Shown here piece by piece: positions 23,301 to 34,744 of a DNA stretch of 64,000 nucleotides; position 1 is the first letter of the stretch; each line of letters begins with the position of its first letter. The stretch is from the NCBI RefSeq assembly GCF_051859025.1, contig NZ_JBHYGL010000001.1, positions 930,001-994,000 of the forward strand, written 5' to 3'. The DNA comes from Falsiroseomonas sp051859025 (GTDB lineage Bacteria > Pseudomonadota > Alphaproteobacteria > Acetobacterales > Acetobacteraceae). The translations under genes and the position numbers were made by a program. Below the pieces are notes generated by a model that was given only the letters and a program-made list of their open reading frames with translations, was not told the origin of the DNA and ran no database searches.

Positions 23301-25688
23301 ATGCGCATCGCCCTCAGCCTCGCCGGCCGCCTTCTCATCCTGCTGTTCGTCTTCGCCGGCATCGCCCTGGCCTTCGGCTTCGCCATGGTCAATTCCAGCC
23401 TCCCCGATGTGCGGGAGGAGCCGGGCATCCCGACGCTCTCCGGCCATGTCGCCATCACCCTCGACGAACACGGCATCCCGCGGATCGAGGCCACGACCGA
23501 ACGCGATGCCGCCGTCGCGCTGGGTTGGCTGCATGCGCGGGACCGGATGTTCCAGATGGAGGCGATGCGCCGCGGAGCCTCCGGCCGGCTGGCGGAGATC
23601 GCCGGCCCCTCCGCGCTGCGGCTCGACCGCTTCTCCCGCACGCTGGGCCTGGTGCAATCCGCGGAATCGGACCTCGCCGCGCTCTCACCCCAGGCAAGGG
23701 ACCTGCTGGAGGCCTATGCGGAGGGGGTGAACGCGCTGATCGCCGCGCGCGGGCGGCTGGCGGCGCCGGAATTCCTGGCGCTGGGCGAACCCGAGCCCTG
23801 GCGGCCGGTGGACAGCCTGCTCTGGGGCAAGGTCATGGGGCTTTGGCTGTCCGGCAATTGGCGGCGTGAACTGGAGTACGCCCGCCAGGCGGGCGTGCTG
23901 CCGGCGGACAGGCTGGACGACCTCTGGCCCCGCGATGCCAGCGAAGGGCGGCCGGACCTGGCGGCGCTGCCCGGCCCCGTCTCGCTGGCCCGCATCCTGG
24001 AGGCGGTGCCGGTCTTCGGCGTGGATGCGCCGCTGCCGGACAGTGCCTCCAACGCCTGGGCGGTCACGGGGGCGCGCAGCGTGTCGGGGGCACCGATGCT
24101 GGCGAATGACCCGCATCTCGGCTTCCAGGCGCCCATCCTCTGGTACCTCGCCCGCATCGACTTCCCGGATGGCAGTTTCCGTGTCGGCGCCAGCGCGCCG
24201 GGGGTGCCGGCCATCGTCATCGGCCGCAACCAGCGCCTGGCCTGGGGCTTCACCACCACCCATTCGGACACGCAGGACGTCTTCGTCGAACGCCTGGCGG
24301 GCCCCGATGCCTACGAAACCCCGGACGGCCCCCGCCCCTTCGTGGTGCGGGAGGAACGCATCGCCGTGCGCGGCCGGGAGGAACCCGAAATCCTGCGGGT
24401 GCGGGAGACGCGGCACGGCCCGGTCATCTCCGGCCTCGATGGCCTGGCGGCGGAGGATGGCCATGTGCTCGCCGTCTCCATGGCCAACCTCGCGCCGCGG
24501 GATACGGCGGCAGAGGCGCTGCTGGCGCTGAACCGGGCGACCACCCTGGCGGAGGCCCGCGCCGCCGCCGCCCTGTTCACCAGCCCGCCGCAGAACCTGA
24601 TGGTCGCCTCGGCGGAGGGCACGATCGCGCAATACCTGGTCGGCCGCACGCCGATCCGCCGCGCTGGCGATGGCCGCCTGCCCGCCCGAGGCTGGGATGG
24701 CAGCATGGACTGGACCGGCTTCGTGCCCTTCGATGCCATGCCGCATATCGAGAACCCGGCCAGCGGGCAGATCGCCAACGCCAATTCACGCCCGGCGCCG
24801 GCGGGGCATACCGTGTTCCTCGGCGTGGACTGGTACGGGGATTGGCGCCTGCGCCGCATCCGGGAATTGCTGGCCGAGCGCCCGAAGCATGACCTGGCGC
24901 AATTCGCCGCCATGCAGAACGACGTGGTGTCGCTGCTGGCGCGCGAAATCCTGCCCGCCCTGCTGGCCGTGCCCGCCGCCCCCGGCCTGCCCGGCCGCGC
25001 CCAGGCGCTGCTGCGGGGCTGGGACGGCGCGATGCGGGCGGAAGCGCCCCAGCCCATGATCTATCACGCCTGGCTCCGCGCCTTCCGCCGCTTGGCCCTG
25101 GCGCAAGGCGGCGCGCCGGATGGCACCAGCGCCGGCCCCGAATTCATCCGCCTGCTGCTGACCGACCCCGCGCGCGCCGCCGCCTGGTGCGGCGCGCAGG
25201 GGTGCAACGCGCTGCTGGCCCGCGCCCTGGTCGAAGCCACCACCGAACTCGATTCCGCCCAGGGTTCCGACCCCGCAAAATGGGCCTGGGGGCGCGCCCA
25301 CATCGCCACCTTCGAACATCCCATCCTGCGCTTCATCCCCATCCTCGGCGGCATGACGCGGCTGGAGATGCCGAGCCCGGGGGATGGGGAGACGCTGTCG
25401 CGCGGCGGCATGCGGGGCGGTGGCGAAAGGCCCTATGCGCATCTGCACGGCGCGGGCCTGCGCGCGGCCTTCGACCTCGGCGATCCCGATGGCGCGGTGG
25501 CCATCATCGCGACGGGCCAGTCGGGCCATCCTTTTTCGCCGCATTGGGACGACCAGCTGCAACGATGGCGGGATGGTGACGTTTTGAAGCTGGGGCGGGT
25601 GCCGGGCACGTTGACCGGGACCATACGCCTCAAGCCCGAAGCAGCCGGAGTGCCCAGTGAACCAGAACCGCGCCAGCGACGCCGATGA
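23301..25688 (+). CDS. Penicillin acylase family protein
   Basis: This is an N-terminal-nucleophile hydrolase of the penicillin amidase family (795 residues), which hydrolyses amide bonds such as those in beta-lactams or acyl-homoserine lactones. It begins with a hydrophobic signal or anchor (IALSLAGRLLILLFVFAGI), then HGIPRIEATTERDAAVALGW and LHARDRMFQMEAMRR, typical of the alpha chain. The likely autocatalytic site precedes Ser at about residue 250 in DSASNAWAVTGARS, and the beta chain carries ANDPHLGFQAP and GRNQRLAWGFTTTHSD. The ATG at 23301 gives the best signal peptide. Its true substrate is unknown. It overlaps the RDD gene by 32 bases. Confidence 0.9.
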   Translation: MRIALSLAGRLLILLFVFAGIALAFGFAMVNSSLPDVREEPGIPTLSGHVAITLDEHGIPRIEATTERDAAVALGWLHARDRMFQMEAMRRGASGRLAEIAGPSALRLDRFSRTLGLVQSAESDLAALSPQARDLLEAYAEGVNALIAARGRLAAPEFLALGEPEPWRPVDSLLWGKVMGLWLSGNWRRELEYARQAGVLPADRLDDLWPRDASEGRPDLAALPGPVSLARILEAVPVFGVDAPLPDSASNAWAVTGARSVSGAPMLANDPHLGFQAPILWYLARIDFPDGSFRVGASAPGVPAIVIGRNQRLAWGFTTTHSDTQDVFVERLAGPDAYETPDGPRPFVVREERIAVRGREEPEILRVRETRHGPVISGLDGLAAEDGHVLAVSMANLAPRDTAAEALLALNRATTLAEARAAAALFTSPPQNLMVASAEGTIAQYLVGRTPIRRAGDGRLPARGWDGSMDWTGFVPFDAMPHIENPASGQIANANSRPAPAGHTVFLGVDWYGDWRLRRIRELLAERPKHDLAQFAAMQNDVVSLLAREILPALLAVPAAPGLPGRAQALLRGWDGAMRAEAPQPMIYHAWLRAFRRLALAQGGAPDGTSAGPEFIRLLLTDPARAAAWCGAQGCNALLARALVEATTELDSAQGSDPAKWAWGRAHIATFEHPILRFIPILGGMTRLEMPSPGDGETLSRGGMRGGGERPYAHLHGAGLRAAFDLGDPDGAVAIIATGQSGHPFSPHWDDQLQRWRDGDVLKLGRVPGTLTGTIRLKPEAAGVPSEPEPRQRRR

Positions 25689-26160
25689 CCGGCCGCACCC
25701 CTTCGAGGGCGTGATCGGCCGCCGCATCGCGGCCTGGCTGATCGATGGCGCGATCCTGTTCATCCTGTCCTGGCTGGTCTGGGGCGGCACGGGGTTGCTG
25801 GCGCTGCTGACGCTCGGCATGGCGGGCGGGCTGCTGGTGCTGCCCTGGGGGCTGGTGCTGCCGATCCTCTACGGCACGCTGTCCATCGGGTCCCCGCTCT
25901 CGGCCACGCCGGGGCAGGCGCTGATGGGGCTGGTGGTGCGGTCGGAATCCGACACCGGGCACCCCAGCTTCGGCCAGGCCTTCACCAGCACGACGCTGCT
26001 GGCCCTGTCCTGGGCGGCGGGCGGGCTGCCGCTGCTGGCGGCCTTCTTCTCATCCCGATCCCGCACCCTACATGACCTGTTCTCCGACACCCTCGTGGTG
26101 CGGGCCGCGGCCCTTCACGCGCAACGGCGGCAGGGCCGAATCATCACGGAGGATGGTTGA
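25657..26160 (+). CDS. RDD family membrane protein
   Basis: This 167-residue inner-membrane protein of the RDD family has the conserved Arg at GVIGRRIAAWLIDGAILF (about residue 20), the Asp in WLIDGA, further hydrophobic segments at about 48-65 and 110-130, and a C-terminal RTLHDLFSDTLVV, the second RDD hallmark. Members are thought to be small transporters or stress-linked proteins; some act in sodium/proton exchange. It starts with GTG at 25657, overlapping the acylase gene by 32 bases, which suggests one message. Confidence 0.88.
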   Translation: MNQNRASDADDRPHPFEGVIGRRIAAWLIDGAILFILSWLVWGGTGLLALLTLGMAGGLLVLPWGLVLPILYGTLSIGSPLSATPGQALMGLVVRSESDTGHPSFGQAFTSTTLLALSWAAGGLPLLAAFFSSRSRTLHDLFSDTLVVRAAALHAQRRQGRIITEDG

Positions 26161-26199
26161 TTTGCCAGCGGCCAGCGCGGACAGTAGAGCCTGACAGAC

Positions 26200-26976
26200 A
26201 TGCTCCAGCGCGCCACCCGCCGACCGCAGTTCTTCTACACGACCGCGCCGCTGCCCTGCCCCTATCTGGCAGGCCGGACGGAGCGGAAGATCGTGACCGA
26301 ACTGGCCGGCGGCGATGCCGAAGCGCTGCATGACCGCCTCTCCCGCGCCGGCTTCCGCCGCAGCCACAACATCGCCTATTCGCCGGTCTGCCCGGGCTGC
26401 CGCGCCTGCATCCCCATCCGCATCGTCGCCAACGCCTTCACGCCGGACCGCACCCAGCGGAAGGTGATGCGCTTCAACGCCGACCTCGTGACGGCGGAGA
26501 TGCCTGCGCGGGCGAGCGCCGAGCAATTCGCCCTGTTCCAGCGCTACCAGGGCGCGCGCCATGGCGATGGCGACATGGCGGCGATGGGCTTCTACGACTA
26601 CCGCGCCATGGTGGAGGACACGCCCATCACCACTGGCGTCGTGGAATTCCGGGACGGCGGCGGCCGGCTGCTCGGCGCCTGCCTGACCGACTGGCTGAGC
26701 GATGGCCTTTCCGCCGTCTATTCCTTCTACGCGCCGGAGGAGACGCGCCGCAGCCTCGGCACCTATGCCATCCTGTGGCTGGTGGCCCGCGCGCGCAGCC
26801 TCGGCCTGCCCTACGTCTATCTCGGCTACTGGGTCCCGCAGAGCCCGAAGATGGCCTACAAGGCCCGCTTCCGGCCGAGCGAGACGCTGTCCGGCGGCGT
26901 CTGGCGCGTGCTGCCGGAGGATGGCGCGGACGGCGCCGCCGCCGAGGGGCATGAGAAGGTCAGCATCACCGGCTGA
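26200..26976 (+). CDS. bpt: Aspartate/glutamate leucyltransferase (Bpt-type)
   Basis: This transferase of the Ate/Bpt family attaches leucine from Leu-tRNA to N-terminal Asp or Glu, marking proteins for ClpS-ClpAP degradation (N-end rule). The 258-residue length and the motifs FFYTTAPLPCPYLAGR, SHNIAYSPVCPGCRACIPIR (about residues 56-75), MGFYDYRAMVEDTPI and YLGYWVPQSPKMAYKARF all fit the bacterial type. The Cys-rich motif CPGCRAC is intact. It follows the RDD gene by 39 bases and converges on parC. Confidence 0.94.
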   Translation: MLQRATRRPQFFYTTAPLPCPYLAGRTERKIVTELAGGDAEALHDRLSRAGFRRSHNIAYSPVCPGCRACIPIRIVANAFTPDRTQRKVMRFNADLVTAEMPARASAEQFALFQRYQGARHGDGDMAAMGFYDYRAMVEDTPITTGVVEFRDGGGRLLGACLTDWLSDGLSAVYSFYAPEETRRSLGTYAILWLVARARSLGLPYVYLGYWVPQSPKMAYKARFRPSETLSGGVWRVLPEDGADGAAAEGHEKVSITG

Positions 26977-26991
26977 CCCTCCCGGGCCGAT

Positions 26992-29226
26992 CTATTCGAA
27001 TCGGTTGCTGCGCGGGAAGCCATTCGGCGGCTGCTTGCCGGCGCCGGCGCGGTTGCCGCGCCATTCCCGCAGATCGGTTTCCGTCCGCACGCCCGATCCG
27101 TATTTCCAGCGCAGCCCGGCCTTGGCGGCGAAGACCTGCACATCGGCCAGGCCGCCATCCTTGTAGCCCTGCAGCTGCACGCCGCGGCCGCGCGTCATCT
27201 CCGGCACCTGCTCCAGCGGGAAGACCAGCAGCTTCCGGTTGTCGCCCACCACCGCGACCAGGTCGCCATCCGCCACCTTGCAGCAGGCGGCTTCCTTGCC
27301 GGCTTCCAGCACCAGCACCTGCTTGCCCGTGCGCTTCTCCGCCAGCAGATCCTCCGCCTTCACCAGGAAGCCCTTCCCGTCCTGCGCGGCGACGAGGTAG
27401 CGGATGCCGTCCTTGTGGACGAACATCGTCACCACGTCGTCTTCGTTCGTCAGGTCGAGCAGCAGGCGCACCGGCTGGCCATCGCCGCGCCCGCGCGGAA
27501 TCGTATCGGCCTTCAGCGTGAAGGCCTTGCCGTTGGTGGCGAAGACGACGATGCGGTCGGTGGTTTCCGCGTGGAGCGCGAATTTCAGCTCGTCGCCTTC
27601 CTTGAAGCGCAGCTCGGCATCCGCGGCCAGGTGGCCCTTCTGCGCGCGGATCCAGCCCTTCCCCGACAGGATCACGGTGATGGGCTCGCGCTCCACGAAG
27701 GCGTTCTCATCCACCACGATCTCGCTGGCCGGGCCGCCGATTTCCGTGCGCCGCTTGCCGAGGACGGTTTCCTCCCCGAACTTCCGCCGCGTCTCCTCGA
27801 TCTCCTCCACGATCGCGGCCCAGCGCTTCGCCTCGCTCGACAGCAGCCCCTGCAGGCGCTTCTGCTCCGCGCTGAGCTTCTTGTGCTCCTTCCGGATCTC
27901 CATCTCCTCCAGCTTGCGGAGTGCCCGCAGCCGCATGTCGAGGATGGAGGTCGCCTGCACGTCGGTCAGCGAGAAGGTGCTCATCAGCGCCTCCTTCGGC
28001 TTGTCCTCATAGCGGACGATGCGGATGACCTCATCGAGATTGAGATAGACGATGAGGTAGCCGTCCAGGATCTCCAGCCGCCGCGCGATGGCGGCCAGGC
28101 GATGTTCGGACCGCCGCACCAGCACGACATGGCGGTGGTCCAGCCAGCAGCGCAGGACCTCCTTCAGCCCCATCACGCGCGGCGTCCGTTCGGCGTCGAG
28201 CACGTTCATGTTCAGCGGGAAGCGCGTCTCCAGCGCCGAATTGCGGAACAGCGTCTCCATCAGCATCTTCGGATCGACGACGCGGGTCTTGGGTTCCAGC
28301 ACCAGGCGGACGATGTCCGTGCTCTCGTCGCGGACGTCGCCCAGCAGCGGCAGCTTCTTCTCCTCCATCAGCAGCGCGATCTGCTCGATCAGGCGCGACT
28401 TCTGGACCTGGTAGGGGATTTCCGTGACGACGATCTGCCAGGTGCCGTTCTTCAACGGCTCCGTCTTCCACTGCGCGCGCAGGCGGAAGCCGCCGCGGCC
28501 GGTGATGTAGGCTTCGCGGATGCTTTCGGCGGATTCCACCAGCAGGCCGCCGGTCGGGAAATCGGGTCCCCTCACATGCGCCAGCAAATCATCTGGCGTC
28601 GCATCGGGGTTGTTGATCAGCGCGATGGCGGCGCCGCAGAGTTCGCCCGCATTATGCGGCGGGATGGAGGTCGCCATGCCCACCGCGATGCCTGCGGCGC
28701 CATTGGCGAGCAGGTTCGGGAAGGCGGCCGGCAGGACCAGCGGCTCCTTCTCCTCCCCGTCATAGGTGGCGCGGAAATCGACGGCGTTCTCCTCGATCCC
28801 CTCGAGGAGCGCCTGCGCGACTTCCGTCAGCCGGGCTTCGGTGTAGCGCATGGCCGCGGCGTTATCGCCGTCGATATTGCCGAAATTGCCCTGGCCCTCG
28901 ACCAGCGGGTAGCGGGCGGCGAATTCCTGCGCCTGGCGGACCAGGGCTTCGTAGATGCTGCTGTCGCCATGCGGATGGTACTTGCCCATCACGTCGCCGA
29001 CGATGCGGGCGCATTTCTTGAAGCCGGAGGCCGGGTCCAGCTTCAGCTGGTGCATGGCGTAGAGCAGCCGGCGATGGACCGGCTTCAGACCGTCCCGCAC
29101 ATCCGGCAGGGACCGGCTGACGATGGTGGACAGCGCATAGGCCAGGTAGCGCTCCGACAGCGCATCGGCCAGGCGCGTCTCGCGCTCATTACCGTTCGGC
29201 GGAAGGGCCTTGATGTCGTCCGGCAT
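26992..29226 (-). CDS. parC: DNA topoisomerase IV subunit A
   Basis: ParC with ParE decatenates chromosomes after replication. The 744-residue protein has the quinolone-region segment VGDVMGKYHPHGDSSIYEAL (about residue 75 onward) with the wild-type Ser and Glu, and the catalytic tyrosine at about residue 128 in AAMRYTEARLT. It ends in a beta-pinwheel C-terminal domain (RGRGDGQPVRLLLDL, RGVQLQGYKDGG) without a GyrA box, and its length (744 against about 870-920) argues for ParC rather than GyrA. It converges on the leucyltransferase gene. Confidence 0.96.
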   Translation of the reverse strand: MPDDIKALPPNGNERETRLADALSERYLAYALSTIVSRSLPDVRDGLKPVHRRLLYAMHQLKLDPASGFKKCARIVGDVMGKYHPHGDSSIYEALVRQAQEFAARYPLVEGQGNFGNIDGDNAAAMRYTEARLTEVAQALLEGIEENAVDFRATYDGEEKEPLVLPAAFPNLLANGAAGIAVGMATSIPPHNAGELCGAAIALINNPDATPDDLLAHVRGPDFPTGGLLVESAESIREAYITGRGGFRLRAQWKTEPLKNGTWQIVVTEIPYQVQKSRLIEQIALLMEEKKLPLLGDVRDESTDIVRLVLEPKTRVVDPKMLMETLFRNSALETRFPLNMNVLDAERTPRVMGLKEVLRCWLDHRHVVLVRRSEHRLAAIARRLEILDGYLIVYLNLDEVIRIVRYEDKPKEALMSTFSLTDVQATSILDMRLRALRKLEEMEIRKEHKKLSAEQKRLQGLLSSEAKRWAAIVEEIEETRRKFGEETVLGKRRTEIGGPASEIVVDENAFVEREPITVILSGKGWIRAQKGHLAADAELRFKEGDELKFALHAETTDRIVVFATNGKAFTLKADTIPRGRGDGQPVRLLLDLTNEDDVVTMFVHKDGIRYLVAAQDGKGFLVKAEDLLAEKRTGKQVLVLEAGKEAACCKVADGDLVAVVGDNRKLLVFPLEQVPEMTRGRGVQLQGYKDGGLADVQVFAAKAGLRWKYGSGVRTETDLREWRGNRAGAGKQPPNGFPRSNRFE

Positions 29227-29303
29227 GGGTCAGATTCGTGCTTCGTTCCTGTGGGCCCGGTCTAGCCCATCGCGCCGGGGATGTCGAAGGCTGGAAACAT
29301 GAA

Positions 29304-29329
29304 GCCGCCGGGGATCACCCCCCGGCGGC
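29304..29329 (-). terminator. Hairpin after the RTX gene
   Basis: GCCGCCGGGG, loop atca, then CCCCCCGGCGGC forms a strong stem about 20 bases after the RTX stop on the minus strand. A modest T-rich stretch (TTCATGTTT) follows. It likely separates the RTX transcript from parC. Confidence 0.6.
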
Positions 29330-29350
29330 CACGCCTCTGGAGGCCCGGGG

Positions 29351-30883
29351 TCAGAGGATGAAGTCCTGCACCTGCGCGTCGAAGCGCAGCGCATGGGTTC
29401 CGGCCAGCAGCACTTCCAGGTCCGCCACCCCGTCGCCGTTGATCTCCAGCTGCACCAGCGTATCGGCGCCCAGCGCCTGGGTGCGGATCTGGCCGTGGTC
29501 GCCCCCGGTCAGGAAGCGGCCCGTCCCGATGAACAGGAAGGCATCGTCGGCGCCGCCGGGATGGGCATCGATGCCGGAGAAGTCCAGCCGGTCCCCGGCC
29601 TGGAAATCCTGCACCAGATCCCGCACCCCCGCGTATTTCACCTGGCCGGCGGCACTCAGCTTGCCGACATCGGCCTGGGTCCAGACGAAGATGTCGGCAT
29701 CCCCGCCGCCGAAGAGCTGGTCCAGGCCGAGGCCGCCCGTCAGCGTATCCGTGCCCGTGCCGCCCATCAGCACATCGTCGCCGGCGCCGCCCTTCAGCTG
29801 GTCGGCATCCGCGCCGCCCAGCAGGCTGTCATTCCCCGCGCCGCCATCCAGCAGGTCGCGGCCGTTGCCGCCTTCCAGCGTATCCAGCCCCGCATCGCCG
29901 CGCAGCGTGTCGTCATTCCCGCCGCCCAGCAGCCGGTCATTGTCCGCGCCGCCATTCAGGACATCGTTGCCGACGCCGCCATCCAGCAGGTCATCCCCCG
30001 CATCGCCATCCAGCCGGTCATTGCCGCCGGCGCCCTGCAAGGTGTCCCGCCCGTTGCCGCCCTGGAGGGTATCGGCGCCGAACCCCGTCTCCCCGATCAC
30101 ATCGCCGACCAGCAGGTCGTCGTCATCGCCGCCGCGCAGCAAATCCGCGCCCATGCCGCCCTGGAGCGTGTCGAAGCCCTGGCCGCCATCCAGCACGTCG
30201 TTGCCCTGTTCGCCCGCCAGGCTGTCATTGCCCTGGCTGCCGGCCAGGTTGTCGTTGCCTGAGGCGCCGAACAGCGTATCGGCCCCCTGCCCGCCGATCA
30301 TCTGGTCGTCGCCGGTGCCGCCATCCATCCAGTCGGCCTGGTCGCCGCCATCCATCCGGTCATTGCCGCTGCCGCCCCGCAGCGTGTCCTCATCGATGCC
30401 GCCTTCGAGGACGTCGTTCCCCGCGCCACCATCCATGCTGTCGGCGCCCTGTTCCCCCTTCAGCAGGTCGGCGCCGCTGCCGCCATCCAGCGTATCGGCG
30501 CCGGTGCCGCCGCGCAGGTCATCATCGCCATTGCCGCCGGAGAGGGTGTCGTCATCCTCGAAGCCGTTCAGCTCATCATCGCCATCGCCGCCATCCAGGC
30601 TGTCCGCGCCGCCATGGCCGAAGAGGATGTCGTCACCCTCATTCCCGCGCAGCACGTCGGCGCCGTCGCCGCCGCTGAGGTAGTCATTCCCCTCGCCGCC
30701 GAACATCGTATCCCGGCCGCTGCCGCCGAAGATCAGGTCGTCGCCGCCGAAGCCGTGGACGACGTTGTTGCCTTCGCCCAGGTCGATGAACTCGCCGAAC
30801 ATGCCGGTGGCGCGCCAGGCCAGGAAGCGGTCATTGCCGGCGCCACCCTTGGGATCGAACAGGCCCATCGTCGTCTCCGTCAT
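29351..30883 (-). CDS. RTX calcium-binding repeat protein with serralysin-type C-terminal domain
   Basis: This is a predicted secreted protein of up to 510 residues made almost wholly of RTX nonapeptides of the GGxGxDxLx type. I count about 40 consecutive units between about residues 40 and 400, enough for long calcium-bound beta-rolls. The last 110 residues resemble the M10/serralysin C-terminal domain (DLVQDFQAGDRLDFSGID) and end in DFIL, a typical type I secretion signal. No catalytic or pore-forming domain is visible, so it may be a surface or matrix protein, not a toxin. A start at 30868 (MGLFDPKGG) is also possible. No type I exporter genes are nearby. Confidence 0.9.
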   Translation of the reverse strand: MTETTMGLFDPKGGAGNDRFLAWRATGMFGEFIDLGEGNNVVHGFGGDDLIFGGSGRDTMFGGEGNDYLSGGDGADVLRGNEGDDILFGHGGADSLDGGDGDDELNGFEDDDTLSGGNGDDDLRGGTGADTLDGGSGADLLKGEQGADSMDGGAGNDVLEGGIDEDTLRGGSGNDRMDGGDQADWMDGGTGDDQMIGGQGADTLFGASGNDNLAGSQGNDSLAGEQGNDVLDGGQGFDTLQGGMGADLLRGGDDDDLLVGDVIGETGFGADTLQGGNGRDTLQGAGGNDRLDGDAGDDLLDGGVGNDVLNGGADNDRLLGGGNDDTLRGDAGLDTLEGGNGRDLLDGGAGNDSLLGGADADQLKGGAGDDVLMGGTGTDTLTGGLGLDQLFGGGDADIFVWTQADVGKLSAAGQVKYAGVRDLVQDFQAGDRLDFSGIDAHPGGADDAFLFIGTGRFLTGGDHGQIRTQALGADTLVQLEINGDGVADLEVLLAGTHALRFDAQVQDFIL

Positions 30884-30976
30884 CCAGGGCCGCGACCATC
30901 CGCGGCGTGGGGGGAGAATGACGGGGGATGGGCCCGGGGCCGTGTTCCCGGGGGAACAGGGCGTGGGGCGGACATG

Positions 30977-31002
30977 AAAAAGGCCGCGTTGCCGCGGCCT
31001 TT
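30977..31002 (-). terminator. Rho-independent terminator of ssb
   Basis: On the minus strand, AAAGGCCGCG, loop gcaa, CGCGGCCTTT forms a 10-bp stem ending in a run of five T residues, 26 bases after the ssb stop. This is a textbook intrinsic terminator. Confidence 0.88.
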
Positions 31003-31027
31003 GCCCATGGCGGAAAGCGGAAGGCGA

Positions 31028-31615
31028 TCAGAACGGGATATCGTCATCCAGGTCGCTGCCGCCCTTCGGCGGCGCGCTGCGCCCACCGCCGGCCGGCGCG
31101 CGGCCGCCGCCGCCGCTATTGTCCCAGCCGCCGGAGGACCGGCCGCCGCCAGCGCCGGCCGAGCGGCCACCGCCACCCCCGCCGCCATAGCCGCCGCCAC
31201 CACCCCCGCCGGCGCCCGCATAGCCGCCGCCGCCCTCGCCGGGGTCGCCGCCCATCTCACCGCCCGTGCCGCGGCCGCCCAGCAGGGCGATCTCGCCCCG
31301 GAACTGGCGCAGCACGATTTCCGTGGTGTAGCGGTCCGCGCCGGCCTGATCCTGCCATTTGCGGGTCTCCAGCTGGCCCTCGACGTACACTTCGCTGCCC
31401 TTGCGCAGGTACTTCTCGGCGATCTCGCCCAACTTCTCATTGAAGATGGCGACCGAATGCCATTCGGTGCGCTCCTGCTGGTTGCCCTCGCGGTCCTTGA
31501 ACCGCTCGCTGGTCGCCAGGCGCAGGTTCACCACGCGGCCGCCATTCTGGAAATTGCGGATCTCGGGGTCACGGCCCAGCCGCCCCACGAGGATAACCTT
31601 GTTCACTCCGGCCAT
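31028..31615 (-). CDS. ssb: Single-stranded DNA-binding protein
   Basis: SSB coats single-stranded DNA in replication, repair and recombination. The 195-residue protein has an N-terminal OB fold starting MAGVNKVILVGRLGRDPEIR, ATSERFKDREGNQQERTEWH and a YLRKGSEVYVEGQLETRKWQ segment. A long Gly-rich linker (about residues 120-180, with many GGGG runs) leads to the acidic partner-binding tip DLDDDIPF. Layout and length match alphaproteobacterial SSB. It stands divergent to uvrA across a 231-base region with an SOS box, the same pairing seen in E. coli. Confidence 0.97.
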   Translation of the reverse strand: MAGVNKVILVGRLGRDPEIRNFQNGGRVVNLRLATSERFKDREGNQQERTEWHSVAIFNEKLGEIAEKYLRKGSEVYVEGQLETRKWQDQAGADRYTTEIVLRQFRGEIALLGGRGTGGEMGGDPGEGGGGYAGAGGGGGGGYGGGGGGGRSAGAGGGRSSGGWDNSGGGGRAPAGGGRSAPPKGGSDLDDDIPF

Positions 31616-31666
31616 GGCGGCACCCCTATCCTTTGGCCGGACCCTATAGCGCGGGCGCGGCCCAGA

Positions 31667-31692
31667 CCAGACGTTACAAACCAGACGTCACA
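31667..31692. repeat. Short direct repeat in the ssb-uvrA intergenic region
   Basis: CCAGACGTTACA (31667-31678) and CCAGACGTCACA (31681-31692) repeat with a 14-base period and differ at one position. They lie about 50-75 bases upstream of ssb. They could be regulator sites or a chance duplication. Confidence 0.5.
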
Positions 31693-31772
31693 GGCCAGCC
31701 ATGCGTCGCGCGCCGCGTCGGCACTCTGGCAATTCCTGATGCGGGACTACCTATAGGGCTTCGCATCATCTA

Positions 31773-31787
31773 GAACAAGACGCGAAC
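31773..31787. promoter_or_regulatory. SOS box (LexA operator, alphaproteobacterial type) upstream of uvrA
   Basis: GAACAAGACGCGAAC is an exact GAAC-N7-GAAC match, the LexA recognition pattern known in alphaproteobacteria. It lies 59 bases before the uvrA ATG and about 157 bases before ssb, so it may control uvrA alone or both divergent genes. Confidence 0.85.
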
Positions 31788-31846
31788 GCCGTCCCGACTC
31801 CAGGGGGCGGTGCCCTTCCGGCCCACCCAGACCGATCGGTGATCTC

Positions 31847-34723
<2,877 letters not shown>

Positions 34724-34744
34724 GGGGGCGTTCAGAGCGGGCGG

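Noticed and set aside
29393..30262. Regularly repeated DNA resembling a CRISPR-like or satellite array
   Set aside because: The repeats come from RTX nonapeptide codons in one continuous minus-strand gene. Units are degenerate, 27 bases long and have no spacers.
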